Positions 1 to 12,554 of a stretch of DNA of 35,938 nucleotides are shown here, piece by piece. Position 1 is the first letter of the stretch. Each line of letters opens with the position of its first letter. The notes beneath the pieces are model-generated. The model did no database searches and was not told the DNA's origin. It saw nothing but the letters and a program-made list of their open reading frames with translations. The position numbers and the translations under genes were made by a program. This stretch comes from an uncultured beta proteobacterium (GTDB lineage: Bacteria; Pseudomonadota; Gammaproteobacteria; Burkholderiales; Burkholderiaceae_C): the NCBI GenBank assembly GCA_903828665.1, contig CAIKMZ010000073.1, positions 1-35,938 of the forward strand, written 5' to 3'.

Positions 1-363
1 GAGCGTTATCTGCTGGCCTGCATGGTCTACATCGACCTAAATCCGGTCCGCGCAGGTCTGGCGGCGACCCCGGCTGACTATCCTTGGTCAAGCCATGCGC
101 ACTACGCGGGTCTGCGCATTGACAAACTCATCACGCCGCATGCCCTGATGTGGGAACTTGGCAATACGCCTTTCGCGCGGGAAGCCGCGTATGCCGATTT
201 GGTGCAGGCAGGCGTCAATCCGGCGCAACAAGCTGCGCTAACCGATTCGACCCTACGTGGCTGGGCGCTGGGTGAGCCAGATTTTGTAGCAGATCTGCAA
301 GAAAAGACTGAACGCCGCGTCAGCAAACGCGGTGCCGGAAGACCGGTCTCCATTTCAAAATAG
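1..363 (+). CDS. REP-associated Y1-type transposase, C-terminal part (cut by left edge)
   Basis: The reading frame is open from base 1 and ends at a TAG at 361-363, so the gene begins before the window. The visible 120 residues begin ERYLLACMVYIDLNPVRAGL, followed by a PWSSHAHY segment. The NPVRAG and YPWSS motifs are characteristic of TnpA-REP/RayT proteins, single-tyrosine HUH enzymes related to IS200 transposases that act on palindromic repeats. The tail is basic and ends in a GRP motif, as is usual in this group. The catalytic HUH motif would lie upstream and cannot be checked, so it is unknown whether the gene is intact. The AT-rich tail with two hairpins just downstream fits the flank of such a gene. 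Confidence 0.82.
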   Translation, partial: ERYLLACMVYIDLNPVRAGLAATPADYPWSSHAHYAGLRIDKLITPHALMWELGNTPFAREAAYADLVQAGVNPAQQAALTDSTLRGWALGEPDFVADLQEKTERRVSKRGAGRPVSISK

Positions 364-397
364 ACGAATTAGCACGCGAATAGCCTATATATATGCG

Positions 398-419
398 CAT
401 CAATGCTATCATTTTGATG
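398..419. repeat. Imperfect palindrome downstream of transposase gene
   Basis: CATCAA at 398-403 pairs with TTGATG at 414-419 around a 10-base loop. No T-tract follows, so it is not a convincing terminator. It may be part of the element end recognised by the REP-type transposase; this is inference. Confidence 0.4.
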
Positions 420-457
420 TGTCCCTAATTAAATCTAGATAAATTTCAGATACAAAC

Positions 458-478
458 AATTGGAATCTGACCCCAATT
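458..478. repeat. AATTGG/CCAATT hairpin with GGGGTCAG core (putative element end)
   Basis: AATTGG at 458-463 is the inverted complement of CCAATT at 473-478, with the loop AATCTGACC. Read on the minus strand the core is GGGGTCAGATTCC, a word I recall seeing repeatedly beside Y1-type transposase genes in beta- and gammaproteobacteria. That recollection was not verified. The inverted repeat itself is directly visible. Confidence 0.5.
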
Positions 479-485
479 AATTCGC

Positions 486-514
486 TTGGCACTTTTGTTG
501 CATTGCGGTATTCT
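486..514 (+). promoter_or_regulatory. Candidate sigma-70 promoter of gltBD
   Basis: TTGGCA at 486-491 (one mismatch to TTGACA) is followed after exactly 17 bases by TATTCT at 509-514 (two mismatches to TATAAT). Transcription would start near 521, about 24 bases before the gltB ATG. An AGGA motif at 535-538 then serves as ribosome binding site. Confidence 0.5.
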
Positions 515-544
515 CCTCAGCTCTGATATTTTTAGGAACGCGCC

Positions 545-5278
<4,734 letters not shown>

Positions 5279-5285
5279 GCGCGCG

Positions 5286-5310
5286 AGCGCCCCGGCCTAA
5301 CCGGGGCGCT
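5286..5310 (+). terminator. Strong hairpin in gltB-gltD gap (attenuator or transcript stabiliser)
   Basis: AGCGCCCCGG at 5286-5295 pairs perfectly with CCGGGGCGCT at 5301-5310 around a CCTAA loop. No T-tract follows, so complete intrinsic termination is unlikely. It could adjust the GltB:GltD ratio by partial termination or by protecting the 3' end of a gltB-only message. Confidence 0.5.
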
Positions 5311-5342
5311 TGAATCAGCCAAAGACGAAAAGGACAGGAATC

Positions 5343-6809
5343 ATGGGAAAAATAACGGGCTTCATGGAGTTGGGGCGCATCGAAGAAGGTTACAGGCCGG
5401 CGGTCGAGCGGCTCAAGCATTACCGCGAATTTGTGGTCGGTCTGGATGAGCCCCAGGCCAAGCTGCAGGCAGCGCGCTGCATGGACTGCGGCACGCCGTT
5501 CTGCAACAACGGCTGCCCGGTCAACAACATCATTCCGGATTTCAACGACCTGGTGTACCGCGGTGACTGGAAGAATGCGATCGCGGTGCTGCATAGCACC
5601 AACAACTTTCCCGAGTTCACCGGCCGCATCTGCCCGGCTCCGTGCGAGGCGGCTTGCACGCTCAACGTCAATGATGCGGCGGTCGGAATCAAATCGATAG
5701 AGCACGCCATCATCGACCGTGCCTGGAACGAGGGCTGGGTCCAGGCGCAGCCACCGGCGCACAAGAGCGGCAAGAAAGTGGCCGTCGTCGGCTCCGGTCC
5801 GGCCGGCATGGCAGCAGCCCAGCAACTGGCGCGCGTCGGCCATGATGTCACCGTATTCGAGAAGAACGATCGCGTCGGCGGGCTGCTGCGCTACGGCATT
5901 CCCGATTTCAAAATGGAGAAGTCGCATATCGACCGTCGTGTTGAACAGATGCAGAAGGAAGGCGTGAGCTTTCGCACCGGCGTGCTGGTCGGCGCCCTGC
6001 CCAAGGGCAGCAAGGTCACCAACTGGGCCAGGGAGAGCATCAGCGCGGAGCAGTTGCAGAAGGACTTCGACGCGATTGTGCTGACCGGTGGTGCCGAGCA
6101 GTCACGTGACCTGCCCGTGCCGGGGCGTGAGCTCGACGGCATTCATTTCGCCATGGAGTTCCTGCCGCAGCAGAACAAGGTCAATGCTGGCGACAAAGTC
6201 AAGGGTCAGTTGCGCGCCGATGGCAAGCACGTGATCGTGATCGGCGGCGGCGACACCGGCTCCGATTGCGTTGGCACCAGCAACCGCCATGGCGCGGCCA
6301 GTGTCACGCAGTTCGAGGTGATGCCGCAGCCACCGGTGGAAGAGAACCGCCCCATGACCTGGCCTTATTGGCCTTTGAAGCTGCGCACCAGTTCCAGTCA
6401 TGACGAGGGCTGTCAGCGCGAATTCGCGATTTCGACCAAGGAGTTCATCGGCGAAAAAGGCAAGGTCACGGGGCTCAAGACCGTGCGCGTCGAATGGAAA
6501 GACGGCAAGATGGTCGAGGTGGCGGGCAGCGAGCAGGTGATCAAGGCCGATCTGGTGCTGCTTGCGATGGGTTTTGTTAGCCCGGTCGCATCAGTATTGT
6601 CGGCCTTCGGTGTCGAGACGGACGCGCGCGGCAATGCCAAGGCGAGCACCGAGCTGAGCGGCGGCTATGCCACCAACGTGCCCAAGGTCTTTTCCGCCGG
6701 CGACATCCGGCGCGGTCAGAGTCTGGTCGTGTGGGCGATCCGCGAAGGCCGGCAGGCGGCGCGCGCTATCGACGAATTCCTGATGGGCCAGAGCGTTCTG
6801 CCGCGGTGA
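5343..6809 (+). CDS. gltD: Glutamate synthase (NADPH) small subunit
   Basis: GltD oxidises NADPH and passes electrons through FAD and 4Fe-4S clusters to GltB. The 488-residue product starts MGKITGF, the standard GltD start, with a purine-rich AGGACAGGA just upstream; an upstream in-frame TTG at 5310 falls at the end of the hairpin and is less likely. The N-terminal cluster domain has Cys46, Cys49, Cys54 and Cys58, then Cys97, Cys101 and Cys105. An FAD-binding GSGPAG follows at about residues 150-155, and a second dinucleotide motif ([12 protein letters not shown]) begins at about residue 297. The gene follows gltB in the same direction and closes the operon at a rho-independent terminator. 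Confidence 0.98.
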   Translation: MGKITGFMELGRIEEGYRPAVERLKHYREFVVGLDEPQAKLQAARCMDCGTPFCNNGCPVNNIIPDFNDLVYRGDWKNAIAVLHSTNNFPEFTGRICPAPCEAACTLNVNDAAVGIKSIEHAIIDRAWNEGWVQAQPPAHKSGKKVAVVGSGPAGMAAAQQLARVGHDVTVFEKNDRVGGLLRYGIPDFKMEKSHIDRRVEQMQKEGVSFRTGVLVGALPKGSKVTNWARESISAEQLQKDFDAIVLTGGAEQSRDLPVPGRELDGIHFAMEFLPQQNKVNAGDKVKGQLRADGKHVIVIGGGDTGSDCVGTSNRHGAASVTQFEVMPQPPVEENRPMTWPYWPLKLRTSSSHDEGCQREFAISTKEFIGEKGKVTGLKTVRVEWKDGKMVEVAGSEQVIKADLVLLAMGFVSPVASVLSAFGVETDARGNAKASTELSGGYATNVPKVFSAGDIRRGQSLVVWAIREGRQAARAIDEFLMGQSVLPR

Positions 6810-6851
6810 AGGGCTGGAGTCGGCATCAAGTCTCGTTTGCGGGTAATCCCG

Positions 6852-6857
6852 TATGAT
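6852..6857 (+). promoter_or_regulatory. Possible -10 element upstream of mlaF
   Basis: TATGAT matches the sigma-70 -10 consensus with one mismatch. No convincing -35 hexamer lies 16-18 bases upstream. A start about seven bases later would put the following hairpin at the very 5' end of the mla transcript. This is a weak call. Confidence 0.3.
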
Positions 6858-6864
6858 TCGGGGT

Positions 6865-6889
6865 GCCGGGCCAGCCCGGCCATTTTTTT
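6865..6889 (+). terminator. Rho-independent terminator after gltBD
   Basis: GCCGGG at 6865-6870 pairs with CCCGGC at 6875-6880 around a four-base loop, followed after two bases by seven consecutive T residues at 6883-6889. It lies 55 bases after gltD and only seven bases before the mlaF start codon. Confidence 0.75.
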
Positions 6890-6896
6890 CCCCACC

Positions 6897-7715
6897 ATGG
6901 CCGCACCAGTATCTGAATCTCTCGTCGAATTGCGTCACCTGACCTTCGGGTACGGCGAGCGCGTGATTCTGGACGACATTTCCGTCTCGGTGCCGCGCGG
7001 CAAGGTGACGGCGCTGATGGGCGCTTCAGGCGGCGGCAAGACCACGATCCTGCGGCTGATCGGCGGGCAGAACCGGGCCCAGTCCGGCGAAATGCTGTTC
7101 GATGGGCAGGACGTCACTGTCATGGATCAGGCGCAGCTCTATGCGGCCCGCCGCCGCATGGGCATGCTGTTTCAGTTCGGCGCCTTGTTCGCCGACCTCT
7201 CGGTGTTTGAAAATGTCGCCTTTCCGCTGCGCGAGCACACCGACCTCCCGGACGCCCTGATTCGTGACATCGTGCTGATGAAACTCAACGCGGTCGGCCT
7301 GCGCGGGGCCTTTGATCTGATGCCCAGTGCGATCTCCGGCGGCATGGCGCGACGCGTTGCGCTGGCGCGGGCGATCGCGCTCGACCCCGACCTGGTCATG
7401 TACGACGAGCCGTTTTCCGGGCTCGACCCGATCTCGACCGGCACCTCTGCCCGCCTGATTCGCGAACTCAACGACTCGATGGGCTTGACCAGCATTTTTG
7501 TCTCGCATGAGCTTGAGCAGACGCTCGCGATTGCAGACCACGTGATCATTCTGGCTAACGGCAAGCTGGCGACGCAAGGCACGCCGGCCGAGGTGCTCCA
7601 CAGCACGGACCCGCTCGTGTACCAGTATGTCAACGCCCTGTCCGACGGGCCGGTGCGTTTCCATTACCCCGGCCCCTCCGTCGATGCCGATTTTGGATTG
7701 GGTGTTGCGGCATGA
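6897..7715 (+). CDS. mlaF: Mla phospholipid transport ATPase
   Basis: MlaF is the cytoplasmic ATPase of the MlaFEDB inner-membrane complex, which moves phospholipids between inner and outer membranes to keep outer-leaflet asymmetry. The 272-residue product has Walker A GASGGGKT at 42-49, the ABC signature ISGGM at 146-150, Walker B VMYDEP at 167-172 and an H-loop in FVSHE. The ISGGM form in place of LSGGQ is typical of MlaF. The ATG at 6897 lacks a clear Shine-Dalgarno and sits directly behind the terminator T-tract; the product then begins MAAPVSESLVELRHLTFGYG, a normal family start. Its stop overlaps the mlaE start as ATGA. Confidence 0.95.
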   Translation: MAAPVSESLVELRHLTFGYGERVILDDISVSVPRGKVTALMGASGGGKTTILRLIGGQNRAQSGEMLFDGQDVTVMDQAQLYAARRRMGMLFQFGALFADLSVFENVAFPLREHTDLPDALIRDIVLMKLNAVGLRGAFDLMPSAISGGMARRVALARAIALDPDLVMYDEPFSGLDPISTGTSARLIRELNDSMGLTSIFVSHELEQTLAIADHVIILANGKLATQGTPAEVLHSTDPLVYQYVNALSDGPVRFHYPGPSVDADFGLGVAA

Positions 7716-8494
7716 GCTGGTACAAACCAGGTGACGTCGGCTTTGCCGTGCGGTCCCAATTGGCCGACCTGGGGCATGGCGCGCGCCTGTTCCTGCGTTT
7801 GTTGATCACGTTGGGCTCCAGCCTGAAGCGTTTCGGCCTGATCCGCGACCAGATCCATTTCCTGGGCAATTACTCGCTGGCCATCATCGCCGTCTCCGGC
7901 CTGTTCGTCGGCTTCGTGTTCGGGCTGCAGGGCTACTACACCCTGCAGCGCTATGGTTCTTCGTCCGCTCTCGGGCTTCTTGTGACGCTCACACTGGTGC
8001 GCGAGTTGGGGCCGGTGGTGACCGCGCTGCTGTTTGCCGGGCGCGCCGGCACCTCGCTGACCGCTGAAATCGGCCTCATGAAGGCCGGTGAGCAGATCAG
8101 CGTCATGGAGATGATGGCGGTGGATCCGGTGCTGCGCGTGCTGGCGCCGCGGTTCTGGGCTGGCGTCATCACAATGCCCCTGCTGGCGGCCGTGTTCAGC
8201 GCCATGGGCATCATCGGCGGCTGGGCCGTCGGCGTGGTCATGATCGGTGTCGACGGCGGTTCGTTCTGGAGCCAGATTCAGGAAGGTGTCGACGTCTGGC
8301 AGGATCTTGGCAACGGCGTCATCAAGAGCATCGTGTTTGGCTTTACCGTGACTTTTGTCGCTCTGTTGCAGGGTTTCGATGCCCAGCCAACGCCTGAGGG
8401 TGTGGCCAGTGCGACGACCCGCACCGTGGTGGTTTCGTCGCTGGCGGTGCTGGGACTCGATTTCATCCTGACCGCGATGATGTTTACGATTTGA
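7712..8494 (+). CDS. mlaE: Mla phospholipid transport permease
   Basis: MlaE is the integral membrane subunit of the Mla ABC system. The 260-residue protein has the MlaE/YrbE family hallmarks: a long hydrophobic segment around LAIIAVSGLFVGFVFGLQGY, the LVRELGPVVTALLFAGRAGT motif region, and the EIGLMKAGEQISVMEMM cytoplasmic segment followed by the VDPVLRVLAPRFWAGV stretch. Translation is probably coupled to mlaF, since the start codon overlaps its stop. Length is normal for the family. Confidence 0.95.
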   Translation: MSWYKPGDVGFAVRSQLADLGHGARLFLRLLITLGSSLKRFGLIRDQIHFLGNYSLAIIAVSGLFVGFVFGLQGYYTLQRYGSSSALGLLVTLTLVRELGPVVTALLFAGRAGTSLTAEIGLMKAGEQISVMEMMAVDPVLRVLAPRFWAGVITMPLLAAVFSAMGIIGGWAVGVVMIGVDGGSFWSQIQEGVDVWQDLGNGVIKSIVFGFTVTFVALLQGFDAQPTPEGVASATTRTVVVSSLAVLGLDFILTAMMFTI

Positions 8495-8557
8495 ATTCCT
8501 TGCGATCGGCCCTGTGCGCAGCGGATATTTGGATATTGAAAGTGAAATAGGTGTTTT

Positions 8558-9046
8558 ATGCAGCGTTCAAAGAATGATGTTTGGGTCGGACTTTTTGTCC
8601 TGATCGGCGCCGTCGCCATCCTGTTTCTTGCCCTGCAGTCGGCGAACCTGCTGAGTCTGAGTTTTCAGAAGAGCTACACGCTGACCGCGAAGTTCGACAA
8701 CATTGGTGGCCTCAAGCCCAAGGCGGCGGTGCGCAGCGCCGGCGTGGTGGTGGGTCGGGTCGAGCGAATCGCCTTTGACGACAAGACGTTCCAGGCCCGC
8801 GTCACGCTTGCCATGGAGAACCGCTATGCCTTTCCGAAGGATAGCTCCCTGAAGATACTGACCAGCGGCCTGCTCGGCGAGCAGTACCTCGGCATGGAGC
8901 CCGGCGCCGACGAGAAGACCCTCGCCGAGGGCGATACCGTGACCAGCACCCAGTCGGCCATGGTCCTGGAAAGCATGATCAGCCAGTTCCTCTACAGCAA
9001 GGCGGCCGAGGGCAGTGCCCCCGATGGTGCCAAAGGGAAGAAGTAG
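8558..9046 (+). CDS. mlaD: Mla MCE-domain periplasmic lipid-channel protein
   Basis: MlaD is anchored in the inner membrane and forms a hexameric MCE ring that passes phospholipids between MlaFE and the periplasmic carrier MlaC. The 162-residue protein has one N-terminal membrane helix (about residues 8-30, VGLFVLIGAVAILFLALQSA) and then a single MCE domain beginning near YTLTAKFDNIGGLKPKAAVR, with the typical GVVVGRVERI and GLLGEQYLGM motifs. The ATG at 8558 has AGGTG upstream. A 63-base gap after mlaE shows no clear terminator, so it is read as the same operon. Confidence 0.95.
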   Translation: MQRSKNDVWVGLFVLIGAVAILFLALQSANLLSLSFQKSYTLTAKFDNIGGLKPKAAVRSAGVVVGRVERIAFDDKTFQARVTLAMENRYAFPKDSSLKILTSGLLGEQYLGMEPGADEKTLAEGDTVTSTQSAMVLESMISQFLYSKAAEGSAPDGAKGKK

Positions 9047-9048
9047 CC

Positions 9049-9912
9049 ATGTCCCGGACCTTGCCTTCTTGTGTCGATCCGGGCCGGGCGCGGAGCCTGT
9101 GGACGGGTGTGTTGCTGGTTGTGTTGGCATTGACGGGATGCGCCAGCGGACCCACCGCGAACCCGCGCGATCCCCTGGAGCCCTTCAATCGTGGCGTTTA
9201 CCGATTCAACGATGCGCTCGATACGGCCGTCCTCAAACCGGTGGCCATGACCTACCGTGACGTGATCCCCGAGCGCGTGCGCCAGGGCATCGGCAATTTT
9301 TTCGAGAACCTCGAAGACGTCTGGTCGTTTGTGAACAACAGCCTGCAGTTCAAGGGTCAAGCTGCGTTCGACAGCCTCAAGCGCGTCGGTGTCAATACGG
9401 TTTTGGGCTGGGGCGGTATTTTCGATGTTGCCACCGAGATGGACATCGAAAAACACAGCAAGGACTTTGGTCACACACTGGGCTACTGGGGCGTGGCGCC
9501 GGGCCCTTATCTGGTCTTGCCCGTGCTTGGCCCCTCATCCCTGCGCGATGCAGCGGCTCTGCCCGTGGACTGGAAGGGCGATCTTGTCGCCAATGTCCCG
9601 CATGTCCCGACCCGCAACACCGCGACGGTCATCCGGGGCATCGATAATCGCTCCGATCTGCTCAAGGCCGGCAACATGCTGGAAGAAGCAGCGCTGGACC
9701 GATACAGCTTCCTGCGTGACGCCTATTTCCAGCGCCGGCGCAGCGTCATTTTCGATGGCAACCCGCCCGATGAAGAAAGTGCGCCCGAGGCATCGGACGC
9801 AACGAATCCGGCCGGTGCCGAAGCCGGGACAACGCCCGCCAAGCCAACCAATAACGCGACTGAAACGTTAAACAATGCCGGAGTTCCCGGACCAGAGAAA
9901 GTCAAACCATGA
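9049..9912 (+). CDS. mlaA: Outer-membrane lipoprotein MlaA (VacJ family)
   Basis: MlaA is the outer-membrane component that removes misplaced phospholipids from the outer leaflet and hands them to MlaC. The 287-residue precursor has a signal peptide ending in the lipobox LTGC, with Cys31 as the lipidated residue. The mature part begins with the family signature around DPLEPFNRGVYRFNDALD. A C-terminal extension of about 50 residues is rich in Pro, Ala, Thr and Glu and looks disordered. It starts two bases after mlaD and its stop overlaps the mlaC start as ATGA. In E. coli mlaA is unlinked to the mla operon, so this arrangement differs from that model. Confidence 0.95.
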   Translation: MSRTLPSCVDPGRARSLWTGVLLVVLALTGCASGPTANPRDPLEPFNRGVYRFNDALDTAVLKPVAMTYRDVIPERVRQGIGNFFENLEDVWSFVNNSLQFKGQAAFDSLKRVGVNTVLGWGGIFDVATEMDIEKHSKDFGHTLGYWGVAPGPYLVLPVLGPSSLRDAAALPVDWKGDLVANVPHVPTRNTATVIRGIDNRSDLLKAGNMLEEAALDRYSFLRDAYFQRRRSVIFDGNPPDEESAPEASDATNPAGAEAGTTPAKPTNNATETLNNAGVPGPEKVKP

Positions 9913-10547
9913 ATATCCGTTTTTTGCGTCAGCTGTTCGCAGTTCTGATGGTGGGCGTATCGGTCCTCCTGACCCTGCCTGCGCGCGCCGCCGACGAAGC
10001 TGCCGACGTTCTGATCAAACGCCTGTCGACCGAGGTGCTCGATACCATCAAGGCCGACAAGGCGATCCAGAGCGGCGACCTGTCGCGCATCATCGCCCTG
10101 GTCGATGCCAAGATCATGCCCAACGTGAATTTCCATCGCATGACCTCCATGGCAGTCGGGCCGAACTGGCGCCAAGCCACGCCCGAGCAGCAAAAGCTGC
10201 TGCAGGACGAGTTCAAGATCCTGCTGGTGCGCACCTACGCCGGCGCCCTGACGCAGGTCAGCGACCAGACCATTGCCATCAAGCCGATGCGCGCTGCCGC
10301 CGAGGACAAGGAGGTGGTGGTGCGCACAGAGGTTAAGGGACGCGGTGACGCGATCCAGCTTGACTACCGCCTGGAAAAAACGCCCGGCGAGGGCGCCGGC
10401 TGGAAGATCTTCAACATGAACGTGCTGGGTGTCTGGCTCGTCGAAACCTACCGCAGCCAGTTTGCCCAGGAGATCAGCGCCAAGGGCATCAACGGCTTGA
10501 TTGCCACCCTGACCGAGCGCAACAAGACCAACGCCAAGAAGGGCTGA
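9909..10547 (+). CDS. mlaC: Periplasmic phospholipid-binding protein MlaC
   Basis: MlaC shuttles phospholipids across the periplasm between MlaA and the MlaFEDB complex. The 212-residue precursor has an N-terminal signal peptide (RFLRQLFAVLMVGVSVLLTL, cleavage likely after ARA near residue 27). The mature region contains the family pattern VDAKIMPNVNFHRMTSMAVG, then LLVRTYAGAL, and ends with the NVLGVWLVETYRSQFAQEI motif that is strongly conserved in MlaC/Ttg2D proteins. The ATG overlaps the mlaA stop, suggesting translational coupling. Confidence 0.95.
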   Translation: MNIRFLRQLFAVLMVGVSVLLTLPARAADEAADVLIKRLSTEVLDTIKADKAIQSGDLSRIIALVDAKIMPNVNFHRMTSMAVGPNWRQATPEQQKLLQDEFKILLVRTYAGALTQVSDQTIAIKPMRAAAEDKEVVVRTEVKGRGDAIQLDYRLEKTPGEGAGWKIFNMNVLGVWLVETYRSQFAQEISAKGINGLIATLTERNKTNAKKG

Positions 10548-10549
10548 AC

Positions 10550-10819
10550 GTGCTGGTGTTGCCAAAAGAGCTGACGCACGCCGAGGCCAACGCCTGCCTG
10601 CGCATGCTGGTTCAGGGCTTGCGCGCGCAGACCGGCGCGGACGTGGTCGTGGATGCCAGCGCGCTGACCCGATTCGATTCGTCGGCATTGGCGGTTCTGC
10701 TTGAGTTCCGGCGTGAAAGTCTGGCCTTGGGCAAGCGCTTTTCGATCCGTGGCCTGCCGACCCGCCTGCATGACTTGGCGGCCCTGTACGGTATCAACGC
10801 CTTGTTGCCGTCCGCCTGA
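10550..10819 (+). CDS. mlaB: STAS-domain protein MlaB
   Basis: MlaB is the small cytoplasmic STAS-domain subunit that binds MlaF and is needed for assembly and activity of the transporter. The 89-residue product has the core STAS pattern VVVDASALTRFDSSALAVLL, with the conserved Asp-Ser-Ser loop, followed by an amphipathic helix. It begins at a GTG two bases after the mlaC stop; no other start gives a complete STAS fold. It completes the set of six mla genes in the order F-E-D-A-C-B. Confidence 0.88.
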   Translation: MLVLPKELTHAEANACLRMLVQGLRAQTGADVVVDASALTRFDSSALAVLLEFRRESLALGKRFSIRGLPTRLHDLAALYGINALLPSA

Positions 10820-10827
10820 ACACTGTC

Positions 10828-11772
10828 ATGCCCGCCATTTCGTTTCAGTCGGTCTCCAAGGCCTATCCGTCGCCGCGTGGCGCTCAGAACGGTACGTTTC
10901 TGGCGCTGGACCGCGTCAGCCTCGATATCGAGCAGGGCGAATTTTTCGGCCTGCTCGGCCCCAACGGTGCCGGCAAGACCACGCTCATCAGCATTCTGGC
11001 CGGGTTGACCCGCGCCACTTCGGGTAAGGTCTCGGTGCTGGGTCACGATGTGGCCCTCGATTACGCGCAGGCGCGTCGCTGCCTGGGCGTGGTACCGCAG
11101 GAACTGGTGTTCGATCCTTTCTTCAACGTGCGCGAGGCGCTTCGTTTCCAGTCCGGCTATTTCGGTGTCAAGCACAACGACGACTGGATCGATGAACTGC
11201 TCGACAGCCTGGGCCTGGCCGACAAGGCGGGTGCGAACATGCGCGCGCTTTCGGGTGGTATGAAGCGTCGGGTTCTGGTGGCGCAGGCGCTGGTGCACAA
11301 GCCGCCGGTGATCGTGCTCGACGAGCCGACCGCTGGTGTCGATGTCGAGTTGCGTCAGACCCTGTGGCAATTCATCGCCAGACTCAACAAGCAGGGCAGC
11401 ACGGTGTTGCTGACCACGCACTACCTAGAAGAAGCCGAGGCCCTGTGCGGGCGCATTGCCATGCTCAAGACCGGACGCGTGGTGGCGCTTAATCACACGA
11501 GCGAGTTGCTCAAGTCGGCCTCGAGCAACGTACTGCGTTTCAAGATCGACAGCGAGTTGCCCAAGGTGCTAGCCGATCAGGCCCGCATCACCGGGCGCAT
11601 CGTCCAGTTTCCCGCGCACGATGCCCATGAGATCGAGCGCTATCTGGCGGCGGTGCGCGAAGCCGGCCTGGTGGCGCAGGACGTCGAGATCCGCAAGGCT
11701 GATCTGGAGGACGTCTTCCTGGAGGTCATGACGCAGAACAAGGACTCCGTTCACGGGGTGAGTCTGGCATGA
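10828..11772 (+). CDS. ABC exporter ATP-binding protein (YadG-like)
   Basis: This is the ATPase of a two-gene ABC-2 type exporter. The 314-residue protein has Walker A GPNGAGKT at 44-51, the signature LSGGMKRR, Walker B VIVLDEPTAGVD, and an H-loop in LLTTHYLEEAE. The TTHYLEEAE form is typical of the YadG/NodI/CcmA-like drug and polysaccharide exporter group. A C-terminal domain of about 90 residues follows the nucleotide-binding domain. It overlaps the permease gene by ATGA and sits directly behind mlaB, an arrangement I associate with Burkholderiales. The substrate is unknown. Confidence 0.9.
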   Translation: MPAISFQSVSKAYPSPRGAQNGTFLALDRVSLDIEQGEFFGLLGPNGAGKTTLISILAGLTRATSGKVSVLGHDVALDYAQARRCLGVVPQELVFDPFFNVREALRFQSGYFGVKHNDDWIDELLDSLGLADKAGANMRALSGGMKRRVLVAQALVHKPPVIVLDEPTAGVDVELRQTLWQFIARLNKQGSTVLLTTHYLEEAEALCGRIAMLKTGRVVALNHTSELLKSASSNVLRFKIDSELPKVLADQARITGRIVQFPAHDAHEIERYLAAVREAGLVAQDVEIRKADLEDVFLEVMTQNKDSVHGVSLA

Positions 11773-12524
11773 CGGGTTGGCAGACACTCTTTTACAAGGA
11801 AGTCTTGCGCTTCTGGAAGGTGGCGTTCCAGACCATCGCAGGGCCGGTGCTCACGGCCATGCTTTACCTTTTGATCTTCGGCCATGCGCTGGAGGCGCAC
11901 GTCAAGGTTTACGGCCAGGTCAGCTACACCGCTTTCCTGGTGCCGGGCCTGGCCATGATGAGCCTGCTGCAAAACGCGTTCGCCAACAGTTCCTCGTCGC
12001 TGATTGCAAGCAAGGTCATGGGCAATCTGGTGTTCCTGATGCTCACCCCCTTGTCCTACATGAACTGGTTTGTCGCCTACGTCGGTGCCGCCGTGGTGCG
12101 GGGGCTTGTCGTCGGCCTCGGCGTCTTCGCCGTGGCGTTCGCGTTCACCGATCTGAGTTTCGTCGCGCCGCAGTGGATCGCAGTGTTTGGCGTGCTCGGC
12201 GCGGCCCTGATGGGCTCGCTTGGTTTGATCGCAGGCCTGTGGGCCGAGAAGTTCGACCAGCTTGCGGCATTTCAGAACTTCATCGTCATGCCGATGACCT
12301 TCCTGAGCGGCGTTTTCTACTCGATCCATTCTTTGCCGCCGGTGTGGCAGACCGTGAGCCACCTGAACCCTTTCTTCTACATGATCGACGGTTTTCGTTA
12401 CGGCTTTTTCGGCATCAGCGACGTCTCGCCCTGGCTCAGCCTGGGGGTCGTCGGCGGCACGCTGCTCGTCGTGAGCGCCGTGGCTGTGGCATTGCTGCGC
12501 AGCGGCTACAAAATTCGCAGTTAA
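11769..12524 (+). CDS. ABC-2 type exporter permease (YadH-like)
   Basis: This is the membrane partner of the preceding ATPase. The 251-residue protein has about six hydrophobic segments and the ABC-2 pattern: an N-terminal FYKEVLRFWKV, GQVSYTAFLVPGLAMMSLLQNAFANSS in the first half, and the signature MPMTFLSGVFYSIHSLPPVWQ toward the C-terminus, followed by HLNPFFYMIDGFRYGFFG. These match the YadH/NodJ family. The substrate cannot be deduced; the position next to mla genes invites an envelope role, which is inference only. Confidence 0.9.
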   Translation: MTGWQTLFYKEVLRFWKVAFQTIAGPVLTAMLYLLIFGHALEAHVKVYGQVSYTAFLVPGLAMMSLLQNAFANSSSSLIASKVMGNLVFLMLTPLSYMNWFVAYVGAAVVRGLVVGLGVFAVAFAFTDLSFVAPQWIAVFGVLGAALMGSLGLIAGLWAEKFDQLAAFQNFIVMPMTFLSGVFYSIHSLPPVWQTVSHLNPFFYMIDGFRYGFFGISDVSPWLSLGVVGGTLLVVSAVAVALLRSGYKIRS

Positions 12525-12554
12525 GCTGCTGATCTATTTTTTTGGGTGATTGAG

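Larger units (their letters stand above)
364..544. other. AT-rich intergenic tail between transposase gene and gltB
   Basis: These 181 bases are much richer in A+T than the rest of the window. They contain an ATGCGCAT palindrome at 393-400, a CATCAA/TTGATG hairpin at 398-419 and an AATTGG/CCAATT hairpin at 458-478. The last part carries the probable gltB promoter. No open reading frame of note was seen. Confidence 0.6.

Noticed and set aside
10828-12524. Idea that the YadGH-type exporter is part of the Mla transporter
   Set aside because: Mla is already complete with its own ATPase and permease; the exporter belongs to a different ABC family and adjacency alone is not evidence for a shared complex.
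12499-12543. GCAGC/GCTGC inverted repeat followed by seven T residues after the exporter permease
   Set aside because: Stem of five base pairs with a loop of 21 bases; stability is too low for a confident terminator, and ibaG follows closely.
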